DNA of 64,000 nucleotides from NCBI GenBank assembly GCA_037044975.1, contig JBAOIL010000009.1, positions 79,720 through 143,719 of the forward strand, in the 5' to 3' direction. Numbering within the stretch: position 1 is the first letter of the stretch; every line of letters begins with the position of its first letter. Of this stretch, positions 53,724 through 62,155 are shown piece by piece. Origin of the DNA: JADLHS01 sp020848635 (lineage in GTDB: Bacteria > Verrucomicrobiota > Verrucomicrobiia > Limisphaerales > JADLHS01). The notes beneath the pieces are model-generated. The model was not told where the DNA came from and did not search any database. It was given only the letters and a program-made list of their open reading frames with translations. The position numbers were made by a program, and so were the translations under genes.

Positions 53724-56150
53724 ATGTCACTTGCTTCACGTCGCACCGGGGTGTCAACCCTTTTGGCACTGGTGGTTTTTGGCTTTCTCCCATCCGCCCC
53801 GGCGGGGCTGCGCGACGGCGGCGTTGACCCGGCGAATATGGGACGCGGCAGTTGGATTTACATCCTGCCGACTGCCACGGCGGGTCTGGGGGGAAATGTC
53901 CCGGCGGTTTCCAATCTGACGAGCCTGATGATTTATCTGAAGAATCAAGGGCTGCAATATGTCGTGATCAAGGCGGCGCAAGCCGAGACGGTGTTTACCG
54001 TCAGCGGGAATCCGCAATTTACGCCCACCGTCGTTGCGGCCGCCCATGCCGCCGGGTTGAAGATTTTCGGCTATCTCTACACCGCGGGACAGAATGTTCC
54101 GGGTGAAATCGCGATGGCGGATTATATTTTCCAGCAAGGTGCCGATGGCCTGGTTTACGATGCGGAAATCGAATGGGAGACCGTTGGCGGGAACGCGGCG
54201 GCTCGATCCGCGCTGGCCACGCAACTTTGTTCGGCGGTTCGTTCCAACTGGCCCAACAAATTCATGGGGTTGTCCACCTGGCCGTACCGGGCGGTCCACC
54301 CCAACCTGCCCTACAAGGAATTTGCCTACCATTGCGATGTGATCATGCCGCAAGCCTACTGGATTGAGTTGGGCGTCACCCCGACAGCCTGCGTGACCCG
54401 GGTGAACAATGAGTGGACCAGTTGGAAGAACGGGCTGACGGGAATCTGGACCAATGCCATCAAGCCCTTCCTCATGACCGGGCAGGGGTGGAGTTCATCG
54501 AGCGGGACGGTGACCCCGGCGCAAATCACCGAGTTTGAGAACGCCTTGCGAACCATTGCCAATCCCGTGTCGCCGGGGGGCTTCAAGGCGGTGGATTACT
54601 GGCGGGCCGAGCTGCATCCCGCCGGCATTTGGGATGCGATCCGCACCAACTTTCTGGCAAATCCTTATTCGAACGCTCCGGTGATTCAGTTTGTGCCGAC
54701 CGTCACGGTCGGGGCGACGACCGCAAACATTGCCTGGCCGACGGATCAAGTCGCCGATGGCGTGGTTGAATATGGCCTTTCCTCCGGTTATGACCATGCG
54801 AGCACCAATGCCTCATTGCTTTGGTATCGCACGGTCAGCCTGAGCGGATTGAGCCCGGACACCACCTATCACTTTCGGGTTGGGTCCAAGGGAACGAACA
54901 ATCTGGCGGGCGTTTCGGCGGATTATGTTTTCACGACAACAACCGTCGCGGTTTCGGACATCATTATTGACCAGGAGCCGGCCAACAATACCGGGGGGAA
55001 CGCGATTGCGTACCTCGGCAGTTGGACGGCCAACATAACCGGGTCGGCTTATCTCGGAAGTTTCCGATATGCGAGTGGCATTTTCAATCTGGGCTTCCCG
55101 GATCGGACCGCCCGGTTCGTTCCAAATATTGCCACCGCGGGCAATTATGACGTCTATGCGGCGTGGGCGGCGTCCGCCACTGGCGGCAATCGCTGCACCA
55201 ACGCGCCCTTCCGGATCTACAATGGGAGTCTGACCACGACCCGGGTGAACCAGGAGGCCAATGGAAATTCATTCCAATTGATTGCCAGCCACAAATTCTT
55301 CCCGCAGGGCACCGCCAGCTACGTTGAGTTGGGCAATGATGTCACCGAGAGCGGCGGCGGCGGCGACATCGTGGTCGCGGACGCCGTCAAACTGGTTTAC
55401 GTGCCACCGTTGCCGTCCCCGCCGTCCATCGCCACCCCGCCGCAGAACCTGACGGTTAATCAAGGCAACCTCGCGACCTTCACCGTCAGCGCCGCCGGCA
55501 CCGCCCCGCTCGCGTACCAATGGAAACACGCAAATACGAATATCCCCGGGGCCACCGCCAGCAGCTACGTGAAAGTTAACGCCCAACCCGCCGACGCCGG
55601 GACCTATTCCGTGGTCATCACCAACTCCTTCGGCGCCACCAACAGCGCGCTTGTCGTGCTTACCGTCAATATCCCACCCAGCATCACCATCCAACCGCTG
55701 GAGCAGACCGTGCGGGTTGGCTCGAACGTGACGTTTACGGTCACCGCCACCGGCACGCCGGCGCCGGCGTATCAATGGCGCTTCAACGGCACCAACCTTG
55801 CCGGCGCGCACGCCGACAGCTACCAGCGCCCGGACGCGCAAATCGCCGATGCCGGGGATTACTCCGTCGTGGTGACGAACGCCGCCGGGAGCGTGACCAG
55901 TTCCAACGCGCGGCTCACGGTAAGCCCCTGGCAGCCCCTCCAATTTCAAACCATCACGCGCCTCCCCGATGGCCGGGTGCAGTTCGTTATCATGGGAAAT
56001 TCAAATGCCACGCTTTGGATTGACCACGCCCCGAGTCTCCCGCCGGTCTGGCTGGAACTGACCAATCTCCTCACCCCCGGTGGCCCGGTAACTTTCACCG
56101 ATGACGGTGCGACCAACGACCCCCAGCGATTCTACCGCGCCCGGCAATGA
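53724..56150 (+). CDS. Secreted putative TIM-barrel protein with golvesin-like and Ig-like domains
   Basis: About 808 residues with signal peptide (STLLALVVFGFLPSAPAG). The N-terminal 300 residues look like a TIM-barrel glycosidase-like domain: LQYVVIKAAQAETVF, GLKIFGYLYTAGQ, DGLVYDAEIEWE, CDVIMPQAYWIE. An FN3-like unit (LSGLSPDTTYHFRVGS) is followed by a golvesin/Xly-type carbohydrate-binding-like unit (FVPNIATAGNYDVYAAWAAS), two Ig-like repeats (YQWKHANTNIPGATASSY, YQWRFNGTNLAGAHADSY) and the C-terminal block ending PQRFYRARQ. ATG 53724 lies right behind the promoter; TTG 53682 would sit on the -35 box. It is the third gene of a co-regulated secreted set and converges with the comM remnant. 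Confidence 0.8.
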   Translation: MSLASRRTGVSTLLALVVFGFLPSAPAGLRDGGVDPANMGRGSWIYILPTATAGLGGNVPAVSNLTSLMIYLKNQGLQYVVIKAAQAETVFTVSGNPQFTPTVVAAAHAAGLKIFGYLYTAGQNVPGEIAMADYIFQQGADGLVYDAEIEWETVGGNAAARSALATQLCSAVRSNWPNKFMGLSTWPYRAVHPNLPYKEFAYHCDVIMPQAYWIELGVTPTACVTRVNNEWTSWKNGLTGIWTNAIKPFLMTGQGWSSSSGTVTPAQITEFENALRTIANPVSPGGFKAVDYWRAELHPAGIWDAIRTNFLANPYSNAPVIQFVPTVTVGATTANIAWPTDQVADGVVEYGLSSGYDHASTNASLLWYRTVSLSGLSPDTTYHFRVGSKGTNNLAGVSADYVFTTTTVAVSDIIIDQEPANNTGGNAIAYLGSWTANITGSAYLGSFRYASGIFNLGFPDRTARFVPNIATAGNYDVYAAWAASATGGNRCTNAPFRIYNGSLTTTRVNQEANGNSFQLIASHKFFPQGTASYVELGNDVTESGGGGDIVVADAVKLVYVPPLPSPPSIATPPQNLTVNQGNLATFTVSAAGTAPLAYQWKHANTNIPGATASSYVKVNAQPADAGTYSVVITNSFGATNSALVVLTVNIPPSITIQPLEQTVRVGSNVTFTVTATGTPAPAYQWRFNGTNLAGAHADSYQRPDAQIADAGDYSVVVTNAAGSVTSSNARLTVSPWQPLQFQTITRLPDGRVQFVIMGNSNATLWIDHAPSLPPVWLELTNLLTPGGPVTFTDDGATNDPQRFYRARQ

Positions 56151-56159
56151 CCCAGGGGG

Positions 56160-56618
56160 TTAGCCCCACAACTGCCGATCCAATGAACGCAGTTGAATCG
56201 CCTCTGAGATGTGATCGCTGGTGACCGTGTCCGCCGCCGCCAGATCGGCAATCGTTCGCGCGACCTTCAGGATGCGGTCATAGGCCCGGGCGCTGAGGTT
56301 GTATTCCGTCATCGCGTTCTTCAGCAATTCCTTCGTGCTCTCGTCGAGCGCGCAGAATTCCTTGATCTCCTTGGTGCCCATGCGCGCATTGCAGGTGATC
56401 TTGGGCTTGTGCGCAAAACGCTGCTGCTGCCGCTGCCGGGCGGCCACGACCCGGGTACGGATCTCGGCCGAGGTTTCGCCGGTTCGCTCGCCGGCAATTT
56501 CGCGAAATTTCACCGGCGGCACTTCGACGTGCAGATCAATTCGATCCAGCAGCGGCCCGGAAATGCGCCCGAGGTAATTTTGGATTTCGCGCGGGGACGA
56601 TTTGCTCTCGTGCGGCAT
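56160..56618 (-). pseudogene. comM/yifB 3' remnant (Mg-chelatase-like ATPase C-terminus)
   Basis: The last ~150 residues of a YifB/ComM-type AAA ATPase remain: SPREIQNYLGRISGPLLDRI, DLHVEVP, TCNARMGTKEIKEFCALD, NLSARAYDRILKVARTIADL and an ending RSLDRQLWG. The Walker A, Walker B and most of the N-terminal ~350 residues are absent; upstream of SPREIQ the sequence becomes unrelated. The remaining part is well conserved, so the loss may be recent, or the join may be an assembly artefact. An orphan HTH gene begins on the other strand about 25 bp beyond the break. Confidence 0.75.
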
Positions 56619-56641
56619 CTTGCCATCGGGGGTGCGTTTCG

Positions 56642-57130
56642 TTGCCTTCTTATGAAAGGGTTTTGGACGTATCACGCGACAAATATTTACCATCTTCCAA
56701 CCGGGGAATACCAGTTCCAAAAGACCCCAAGACGCTGGGCGGGCATTTGCGCAGACGGCGGCTTCAATCGGGGCTGTTCCAAGCGCAGGCGGCCCGACAA
56801 CTCGGCGTCAGCACGGTGACGTTGAGCAAGTGGGAACGCGATGTTCTTTATCCAGCCTGGAAGAATCAATTCAAGGTCACTGAATATTTGGGCTTCAACC
56901 CATTCACCGATCCAGCGTTGGGACGGCCATTGGGAAACGAACGGGTGCCGGTGGTTTTGATTTCCTCCTTTGGATATCAACTACGACAAAAGCGGCTGGC
57001 AATGCGGTTGCCACGGAAGGCGCTGGCGGAGCAACTGGGCATCTCTTGGAAAACCATCTGGGGTTGGGAGAACAATCGCCGCAATCCTTCGCCAAAATTG
57101 AAGGCCCTGCTGGAGCAGCTCCTGCAGTAA
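56642..57130 (+). CDS. Orphan double helix-turn-helix (XRE-type) protein
   Basis: About 162 residues holding two XRE-like HTH domains: HLRRRRLQSGLFQAQAARQL...VSTVTLSKWERD (residues ~34-66) and GYQLRQKRLAMRLPRKALAE...GISWKTIWGWENN (residues ~111-150). The linker has YLGFNPFTDP. This two-HTH pattern is common as single genes in soil bacteria, usually without a known target. The start is TTG 56642 and is uncertain, since no ATG is available nearby. It lies between two broken genes, one on each side, which suggests the gene came in with, or survived, a rearrangement. Confidence 0.65.
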   Translation: MPSYERVLDVSRDKYLPSSNRGIPVPKDPKTLGGHLRRRRLQSGLFQAQAARQLGVSTVTLSKWERDVLYPAWKNQFKVTEYLGFNPFTDPALGRPLGNERVPVVLISSFGYQLRQKRLAMRLPRKALAEQLGISWKTIWGWENNRRNPSPKLKALLEQLLQ

Positions 57131-57264
57131 TTGGACCTTAGTAGAATGGGGCAAACTTTCGTGCGACAGTCTAATCGCTGTGGATCTGGCGGATGGCTAC
57201 GCTGACGCGAGTAAACCGGACTTAATCCAGTTTTAGATGCTCTGCCTCCGAACAGGAGGTTTTA

Positions 57265-57675
57265 TCAAGCGGCTTTCCTCGGATCGAAGTTGGATTTTGT
57301 CGCCAACTGTTTCCACAAAAGTTCTTCCTCTTTGCCGATGTGTGACGGGACTTGAAGGGAGATCGTGACGTAAAGATCACCGCGCTTGCCAGCGCCGGCG
57401 GGCACCCGCGCCATCGTGTAGCCATAAACCATCGTGAAGAGAAACGACACGCCGTAAGCCATGACGCCCCGCGTCAGACTGAACAACGCATAGAGCGGCA
57501 AATAGCGCGCCTCCAGATGAATCACGGGAACTTGTTGCAGCGGACCGCTCCACTCGTGCGCCACCGTGACGACGGCATAGATGAACCCAGCCAACAAGCC
57601 GACGACGGTCAGATCGATCCAGCCAAAGGTTCGCGGCGCGTGGCTAAAACGTTTGTCAGTTAATGCGGCGGTCAT
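57265..57675 (-). pseudogene. Chimera: ABC permease N-terminus joined to DnaJ/CbpA C-terminus
   Basis: Residues 1-90 resemble the N-terminus of bacterial permeases of the nitrate/sulfonate type: GWIDLTVVGLLAGFIYAVV and a later FSLTRGVMAYGVSFLFTMVYGY. The rest, GAGKRGDLYVTISLQVP...EEELLWKQLATKSNFDPRK, is the end of a DnaJ/CbpA-type co-chaperone (GDLYVxxxxxVP and the FxPRK ending). About 450 residues of permease and about 270 of DnaJ would be missing. Its ATG overlaps the MscS stop by 20 bases, so the permease part is in its natural operon place. The junction is near 57400. A deletion or an assembly join could produce it. The product is unlikely to transport. Confidence 0.65.
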
Positions 57676-58513
57676 CTTTCAAGACCACGGTTGTCTGCGG
57701 CAGCGGCAGACCGATTCCTTCCAAGGCAAATCGTTTCTTGGCCTGCTCCAACAAATCGTATTTGAGCGAGATGGCGGTAAAAGCATCCGCGCACCACATA
57801 TCGAGAGTGAGCACTACGCCAGAAATGCCCAAGAGCGTGAGCGGACATCCGCAAACCTGCGTGGCCTTGGGATGCTTGCTGCCCAAATCGAGCAGAATGG
57901 CACGCGCTTTATCAACGTCCGCATCGTAACTGATGGTCATCGGCACGGAGCAGACCACGCGCGGATCATTGGTGGTTAGATTGATGTTGGTCTGGCTGGC
58001 CATGAGGCTGTTGGGGACGACCACGCGGCGATTGTCATCCGTCTTCAGTAGCGTGTAACCAAGTGTGAGGTTCTCCACGATGCCGGTTTCCAATCCAGTT
58101 GGCGCGATGACCTGTAACCGGTCGCCCAGTTTGAAGGGCCGATAGAGTAACAGGGAAATTCCGGCGACCAGGTTGCCGAGCGTGTTTTGCGCCGCGAGGC
58201 CGACAATCACCGTGATCACGCTGATGCTCGTCAGCGATGCCGAACCCAAACCGGACAGGGCTGGGACGAAATGCGCGTAGGCGACAAACGCAAAAATATA
58301 GACGCAGTAGCGGGTTAGCTTAGCGAGAAACTTGATGGCCATGAGATCAAGATGGGCGTGCTTGTCATGCGCCAACAATCTTTGAACGGTCATTCGTAAT
58401 GCGCGGCCGAAAAGCCAGGCAAAGAATGCGAAGACAATGGCAAACAGGGCCGCGCCCTGAAGGGTAGCCGGATCGAGAAATCCCCCGCTCTTAATTTGAT
58501 CGAGGAATCTCAC
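57656..58513 (-). CDS. Small-conductance mechanosensitive channel (MscS family)
   Basis: Releases solutes on sudden drop in outside osmolarity. Membrane segments (LFAIVFAFFAWLFG, YCVYIFAFVAYAHFV) are followed by the pore helix with VITVIVGLAAQNTLGNLVAGISLLLYRPF and the beta domain GDRLQVIAPTGLETGIVENL, TDDNRRVVVPNSLM, which are hallmark MscS residues. GTG 58513 is chosen because it overlaps the stop of the upstream PqiC-like gene (GTGA) and gives 285 residues, the normal length. The longer ATG start at 58648 would overlap that gene widely. The operon position after an MCE transport set suggests a shared response to envelope stress, an inference. Confidence 0.9.
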   Translation of the reverse strand: MRFLDQIKSGGFLDPATLQGAALFAIVFAFFAWLFGRALRMTVQRLLAHDKHAHLDLMAIKFLAKLTRYCVYIFAFVAYAHFVPALSGLGSASLTSISVITVIVGLAAQNTLGNLVAGISLLLYRPFKLGDRLQVIAPTGLETGIVENLTLGYTLLKTDDNRRVVVPNSLMASQTNINLTTNDPRVVCSVPMTISYDADVDKARAILLDLGSKHPKATQVCGCPLTLLGISGVVLTLDMWCADAFTAISLKYDLLEQAKKRFALEGIGLPLPQTTVVLKDDRRIN

Positions 58514-59190
58514 GGTTTGACAATTTCCGACGTTGCTTTGAGCGAAGGCTTGGCTTCCATCGGCAAATCCGAAGCGAGTGCGATGCTCGCGCTTGCAATG
58601 GCGTCGCTGAGTCGCTCGGCCAACTGGGCGTAGGTTTTTCCGTCCCAAGTCACTCTGTCCGCGATGAACCCGCCAAGTTTGGTAGCCGTCGAGTTAGTTC
58701 CGACCGCGCGAACTTCCCATGATGCGGCAAATTGAATTGTGCTCGTTACACTTTCGACGCGCACGCCCTCGCAGGCCAAAACCCGAATCGCCACTTCACA
58801 ATCCAGAGAGTCGTCTCCGTGCGAGTTCAAAGTTACGCTCTCCACGTTGGGGGCTGAGATGAGCTTTTCCTTCATCACACGACTGATTCCCTGATCGAGC
58901 GGCTCGGCCCACCGGTCGAACTCGGCAAAATGAACTTCATTCGTGCCCGTTCGGACCACCATGGACTTGGTTCGCAAATAAGCCGGCACTTCCACCGACT
59001 TCAATCCAATCCTCAACATTTTGAATTCGCCGTCAGCAAAGCGTTCGGTCGCGGCGGGCGGAACGGTCAGCACATAGAATCGGGTTGGATCATCATGGGG
59101 GCGCAAGAAACTGCAACCACCCAGAAAAGTGATGGCGATGAAGCCCAGCAGTAAACAAATTGGAGATTTTGTCGTTTGAATGGATTTCAT
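58510..59190 (-). CDS. PqiC-like ABC transport auxiliary lipoprotein
   Basis: A lipoprotein with signal ICLLLGFIAITFLGGCSFL (lipobox LGGC), residues 1-27. The mature part has FYVLTVPPA, MLRIGLKSVEVPAYLRTKSM and VHFAEFDRWAEPLDQGISRV, the pattern of the ABC-type transport auxiliary (PqiC/YmbA) family. These proteins act with MCE proteins in moving lipids between membranes. It follows the MlaD-like gene by one base and overlaps the MscS start. At 226 residues it has the usual length. It should be anchored in the outer membrane. Confidence 0.85.
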   Translation of the reverse strand: MKSIQTTKSPICLLLGFIAITFLGGCSFLRPHDDPTRFYVLTVPPAATERFADGEFKMLRIGLKSVEVPAYLRTKSMVVRTGTNEVHFAEFDRWAEPLDQGISRVMKEKLISAPNVESVTLNSHGDDSLDCEVAIRVLACEGVRVESVTSTIQFAASWEVRAVGTNSTATKLGGFIADRVTWDGKTYAQLAERLSDAIASASIALASDLPMEAKPSLKATSEIVKP

Positions 59191-59191
59191 A

Positions 59192-60178
59192 TTACGGTTC
59201 TTTGTCAGGGCGTTTCTTCCCCGTGATCAACGCGCTGGGATTTCGTTCCAGAAAGTCCGCCAGTCGTTGCAGCGATTCGGCAGCTTCCGTGACTTGCTGA
59301 AGCGTGCGAACGGCTTCCTCGCCGAGGCCGCTCTGTGGGCCGAGAAGTTTGTGAACACTCTCGGCTGCGTCGTGAAACGAATGCAGTGTCCGAACAAGTT
59401 CCGCCTGCACCGGCTCAACTTGCGCGTCGAGTCGCGCCACGAAACCCTGCACGTCGGCAGCGGTCTTGTTCAAGTTGGCAAATGCCGCCTTGGCTTCGGT
59501 AGAACCCGCGAACGCTTCAATGGACGATGCGGCCGCCGTCACTTTGGCTACCATCTGCTTCAGGTCAACATCACTGACTTGACGATTCACGGTCGCGAGG
59601 AGCGATTGGAGTTCGCGGGAAAGCCCGGCGAAATCAACCTTGTTCAAATTGTTTGCGATCTTGGAGAGGTTGGCGACCAGTTCGGACATCCCGGAGCGCA
59701 AAGCTGGCACGACCGGATATTCACTCTCGCCATCCCGATCCGGCACGGGGAACTCCTGCGGGTCGAAGAAATCCAGCTCCACATATTGCAGGCCGGTGAT
59801 GCCGACCAAATCAATCTTGGCGCGCAAGCCCTCATCAATCAGCCGCTGGAGGGTGGCGCGGTCCGTAAGCTGGATTACCTTACCCGCACGATCAGTGATC
59901 GCACCCTTGTCCAATTCGGCAATGACTGCGACCTGGGACTTTTGAGTCTTTGACTCGTAGTGAACCTGAATGGTGGCCACGCGGCCCACGCGAACGCCCC
60001 GCAACTTCACCGGGCTGCCGACGTCCAATCCCTGCACTGACTCGTTGAAGTAAGCCACGAATCGCGCCGGCTTGGAGAACAGGTGAAGGGAACGAAAGGA
60101 GAGGAGTGCGACCACCACCAGCAGCAGGCCACCGAGCACAAACGATCCGATCAGAAATGGGCTGAGTTTAGTTTTCAC
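59192..60178 (-). CDS. MlaD-family MCE protein
   Basis: The substrate-binding MCE component of a Mla-type phospholipid transporter. A single N-terminal membrane anchor (LIGSFVLGGLLLVVVALLSF) is followed by the MCE domain (VAYFNESVQGLDVGSPVKLR, GVRVGRVATIQV, LVGITGLQYVELDF). A long helical C-terminus with repeated Leu and Ala (residues ~170-315) probably forms a periplasmic stalk or barrel extension. At 328 residues it is longer than E. coli MlaD, which is common in this type. It starts at an ATGA overlap with the ATPase gene. Together with the MlaE, MlaF and PqiC-like genes it forms a complete transporter set. Confidence 0.92.
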   Translation of the reverse strand: MKTKLSPFLIGSFVLGGLLLVVVALLSFRSLHLFSKPARFVAYFNESVQGLDVGSPVKLRGVRVGRVATIQVHYESKTQKSQVAVIAELDKGAITDRAGKVIQLTDRATLQRLIDEGLRAKIDLVGITGLQYVELDFFDPQEFPVPDRDGESEYPVVPALRSGMSELVANLSKIANNLNKVDFAGLSRELQSLLATVNRQVSDVDLKQMVAKVTAAASSIEAFAGSTEAKAAFANLNKTAADVQGFVARLDAQVEPVQAELVRTLHSFHDAAESVHKLLGPQSGLGEEAVRTLQQVTEAAESLQRLADFLERNPSALITGKKRPDKEP

Positions 60179-60990
60179 TTGGAAAGAACCTCCGTTTCGA
60201 CAATTGGGGTGTGGTTGCTTCGTGCTCCTGATTCCGTGTCCTGATTCAGAAAATCCCGAACGCGCGGGTCATTGCTGTTGGCGGCCAGTTCACTGGGTTT
60301 GCCTTCGGCAATGATGCCCTTGGTTGTGCGATCCAGCATAATGACGCGGTCAGCCAGACGGAAAATGCTGGAGAGTTGATGCGAGACGATGACCATGGTC
60401 GTTCCCAAGATGTCCCGCACTTGCAGGATCAACCGGTCCATTTCCCGGGAGGTGATTGGGTCTAAACCTTCCGAAGGTTCGTCGAAGAATACGATTTCCG
60501 GATCTAACGCCAGCGCGCGGGCCAACGCTGCTCGTTTCTTCATGCCGCCGCTGAGCTCCGAAGGATAAAGTTCCTCCGACCCGGCCAAGCCCACCTCGGT
60601 CAGTTTCAACGTGACGATCTCGTCGCGGTCGGCGCGCGATAGCGAGGTGTTTTCTTCCAGCGGCAGCGAAACGTTTTCCGCCAGCGTCATGGAACTCCAG
60701 AGTGCGTTGTTCTGGTAGATCACACCGAACGTTTTCAAAATATCGCGCCGCTGTGTGGCATCTGCCTTCGTGAAGTTCTTTCCGAAATAGGCGACGTCGC
60801 CCTGAAATGGTCTCAACAATCCGATCATGCAGCGGAGCAGAGTGCTCTTGCCGCAACCGCTGCCACCGATGACAAACAGCACTTCGCGCGGGTGAACGGC
60901 AAATGATACGTCCTGCAACACCACGGTTTCGCCATAGCCGCAGGTCAGGTTCTTTACTTCGATCACTGGTGCTGGTGGGTTCGGGTTCAT
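60175..60990 (-). CDS. MlaF-type ABC transporter ATPase
   Basis: Energises the phospholipid/MCE transporter. Walker A GGSGCGKSTLLRCMIG, Q-loop VIYQNNALWSSM, signature LSGGMKKRAALARALALDP, Walker B EIVFFDEPSEGLDP and H-loop MVIVSHQLSS are all intact; LSGGMKKR is characteristic of MlaF. ATG 60990 gives a normal N-terminus and an 8-base gap to the permease stop; ATG 61014 would overlap it. The stop overlaps the MCE gene start (ATGA). Cytoplasmic, bound to the MlaE-like permease. Confidence 0.95.
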   Translation of the reverse strand: MNPNPPAPVIEVKNLTCGYGETVVLQDVSFAVHPREVLFVIGGSGCGKSTLLRCMIGLLRPFQGDVAYFGKNFTKADATQRRDILKTFGVIYQNNALWSSMTLAENVSLPLEENTSLSRADRDEIVTLKLTEVGLAGSEELYPSELSGGMKKRAALARALALDPEIVFFDEPSEGLDPITSREMDRLILQVRDILGTTMVIVSHQLSSIFRLADRVIMLDRTTKGIIAEGKPSELAANSNDPRVRDFLNQDTESGARSNHTPIVETEVLSK

Positions 60991-60997
60991 GGGTTGG

Positions 60998-62155
60998 TCA
61001 AATTCCCAGCACATTGAAGATCAGGGCGAACACGGCGTCCGCGATAACGATCAGCAGGATACCGGTCACCACCGCCGAAGTTGTCGCCTTGCCAACGCCA
61101 GCAGCACTGCGCTCGCAATTCATTCCGCGCAGACATCCCGCGAGGCCGATGGCCAGACCGAAGAAAACACTTTTGATCAGGCCACTGGTGACATCTGAAA
61201 GACCGACGCGATTCTGTGTTTCCACCCAATAGGCTGCCGCCGGAATGTTCAGCATCGTCGCCGAGACAAACATGCCGCCGAGGATGCCCAGCACATTCGC
61301 ATACAACGCCAGAATGGGCATCATCAGCGTCACCGCGAACAGCCGGGGTAACGCCAGAAAGTCCACCGTCGAAATGCCCAAGGTCTCCAAGGCATCAATT
61401 TCCTCGTCCACCTTCATGTTGCCGAGTTGGGCGGCAAAGGCAGCCCCGATGCCGCCGGCCATGATTACCGCGGCCATCATCGGCCCCATCTCGCGCACCA
61501 CAGACAAACCGACCAAGTCCGCCACGAAGACCGCCGCGCCGTATTGCTGCAACTGAATTGCCGCTTGAAAGGCCAGGATGACACCCACAAGAAAACTGAC
61601 CAGACTCACAATCGGAAGCGACGACGCCCAGCAGTGCTGCATCTCGACCAAACAATCCATCCACCGAAATCGGCGGGGATGCTTCAGCACGCCAACGATG
61701 CCAAGCGTGCATTCGCCGATGAACGAAATGTTCTCCTTGGTCTTATTGCCAAAGTTTGTCGCCAACGTTTTGGCGCGCTCAAAAATTGTTTTGGCAGCCG
61801 GACCTGTCTTGGGGGCAGATGTGCCAACCTCTGCGACTTGTTGCAGCAGGGTTTGGAGATTTTTCGGCAATGCTTCGGCAACAAATTCGTGTTTCGATGC
61901 AACGCACCACGCGCGACCATGCACGAGGAACAGTAGCAGCGAAGTATCCCACTTGCCCAATTCGTCAGAGACGACACGCACATTTGTTGCTGCGTGTTGG
62001 CCGAATAATTCCTTCCATGTGGGCACTGCGGTATTCAACCGCCAATCCCCTCCCACCTTGACCACGCAATCACTGCTTGAGGAACTGGCCTCCAGTTTCG
62101 CAGTCGCCACGTTGTCCCCTGCATTTCCCGCTGGCAATGGATGCGGCGCGGTCAT
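60998..62155 (-). CDS. MlaE-family permease with N-terminal STAS-like domain
   Basis: The membrane permease of the MCE transporter. The first ~130 residues form a soluble STAS-like domain (DCVVKVGGDWRLNTAVPTWK), seen in a subset of MlaE proteins. The MlaE core follows with LPIVSLVSFLVGVILAFQAA, VREMGPMMAAVIMAGGIGAA, LGNMKVDEEIDALETLGI and LIKSVFFGLAIGLAGCLRG, all conserved. 385 residues. The ATG overlaps the stop of the P-type ATPase gene (ATGA), so the two are translated together. The STAS part may sense or dock a regulator; that is inferred from other STAS proteins. Confidence 0.93.
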   Translation of the reverse strand: MTAPHPLPAGNAGDNVATAKLEASSSSSDCVVKVGGDWRLNTAVPTWKELFGQHAATNVRVVSDELGKWDTSLLLFLVHGRAWCVASKHEFVAEALPKNLQTLLQQVAEVGTSAPKTGPAAKTIFERAKTLATNFGNKTKENISFIGECTLGIVGVLKHPRRFRWMDCLVEMQHCWASSLPIVSLVSFLVGVILAFQAAIQLQQYGAAVFVADLVGLSVVREMGPMMAAVIMAGGIGAAFAAQLGNMKVDEEIDALETLGISTVDFLALPRLFAVTLMMPILALYANVLGILGGMFVSATMLNIPAAAYWVETQNRVGLSDVTSGLIKSVFFGLAIGLAGCLRGMNCERSAAGVGKATTSAVVTGILLIVIADAVFALIFNVLGI

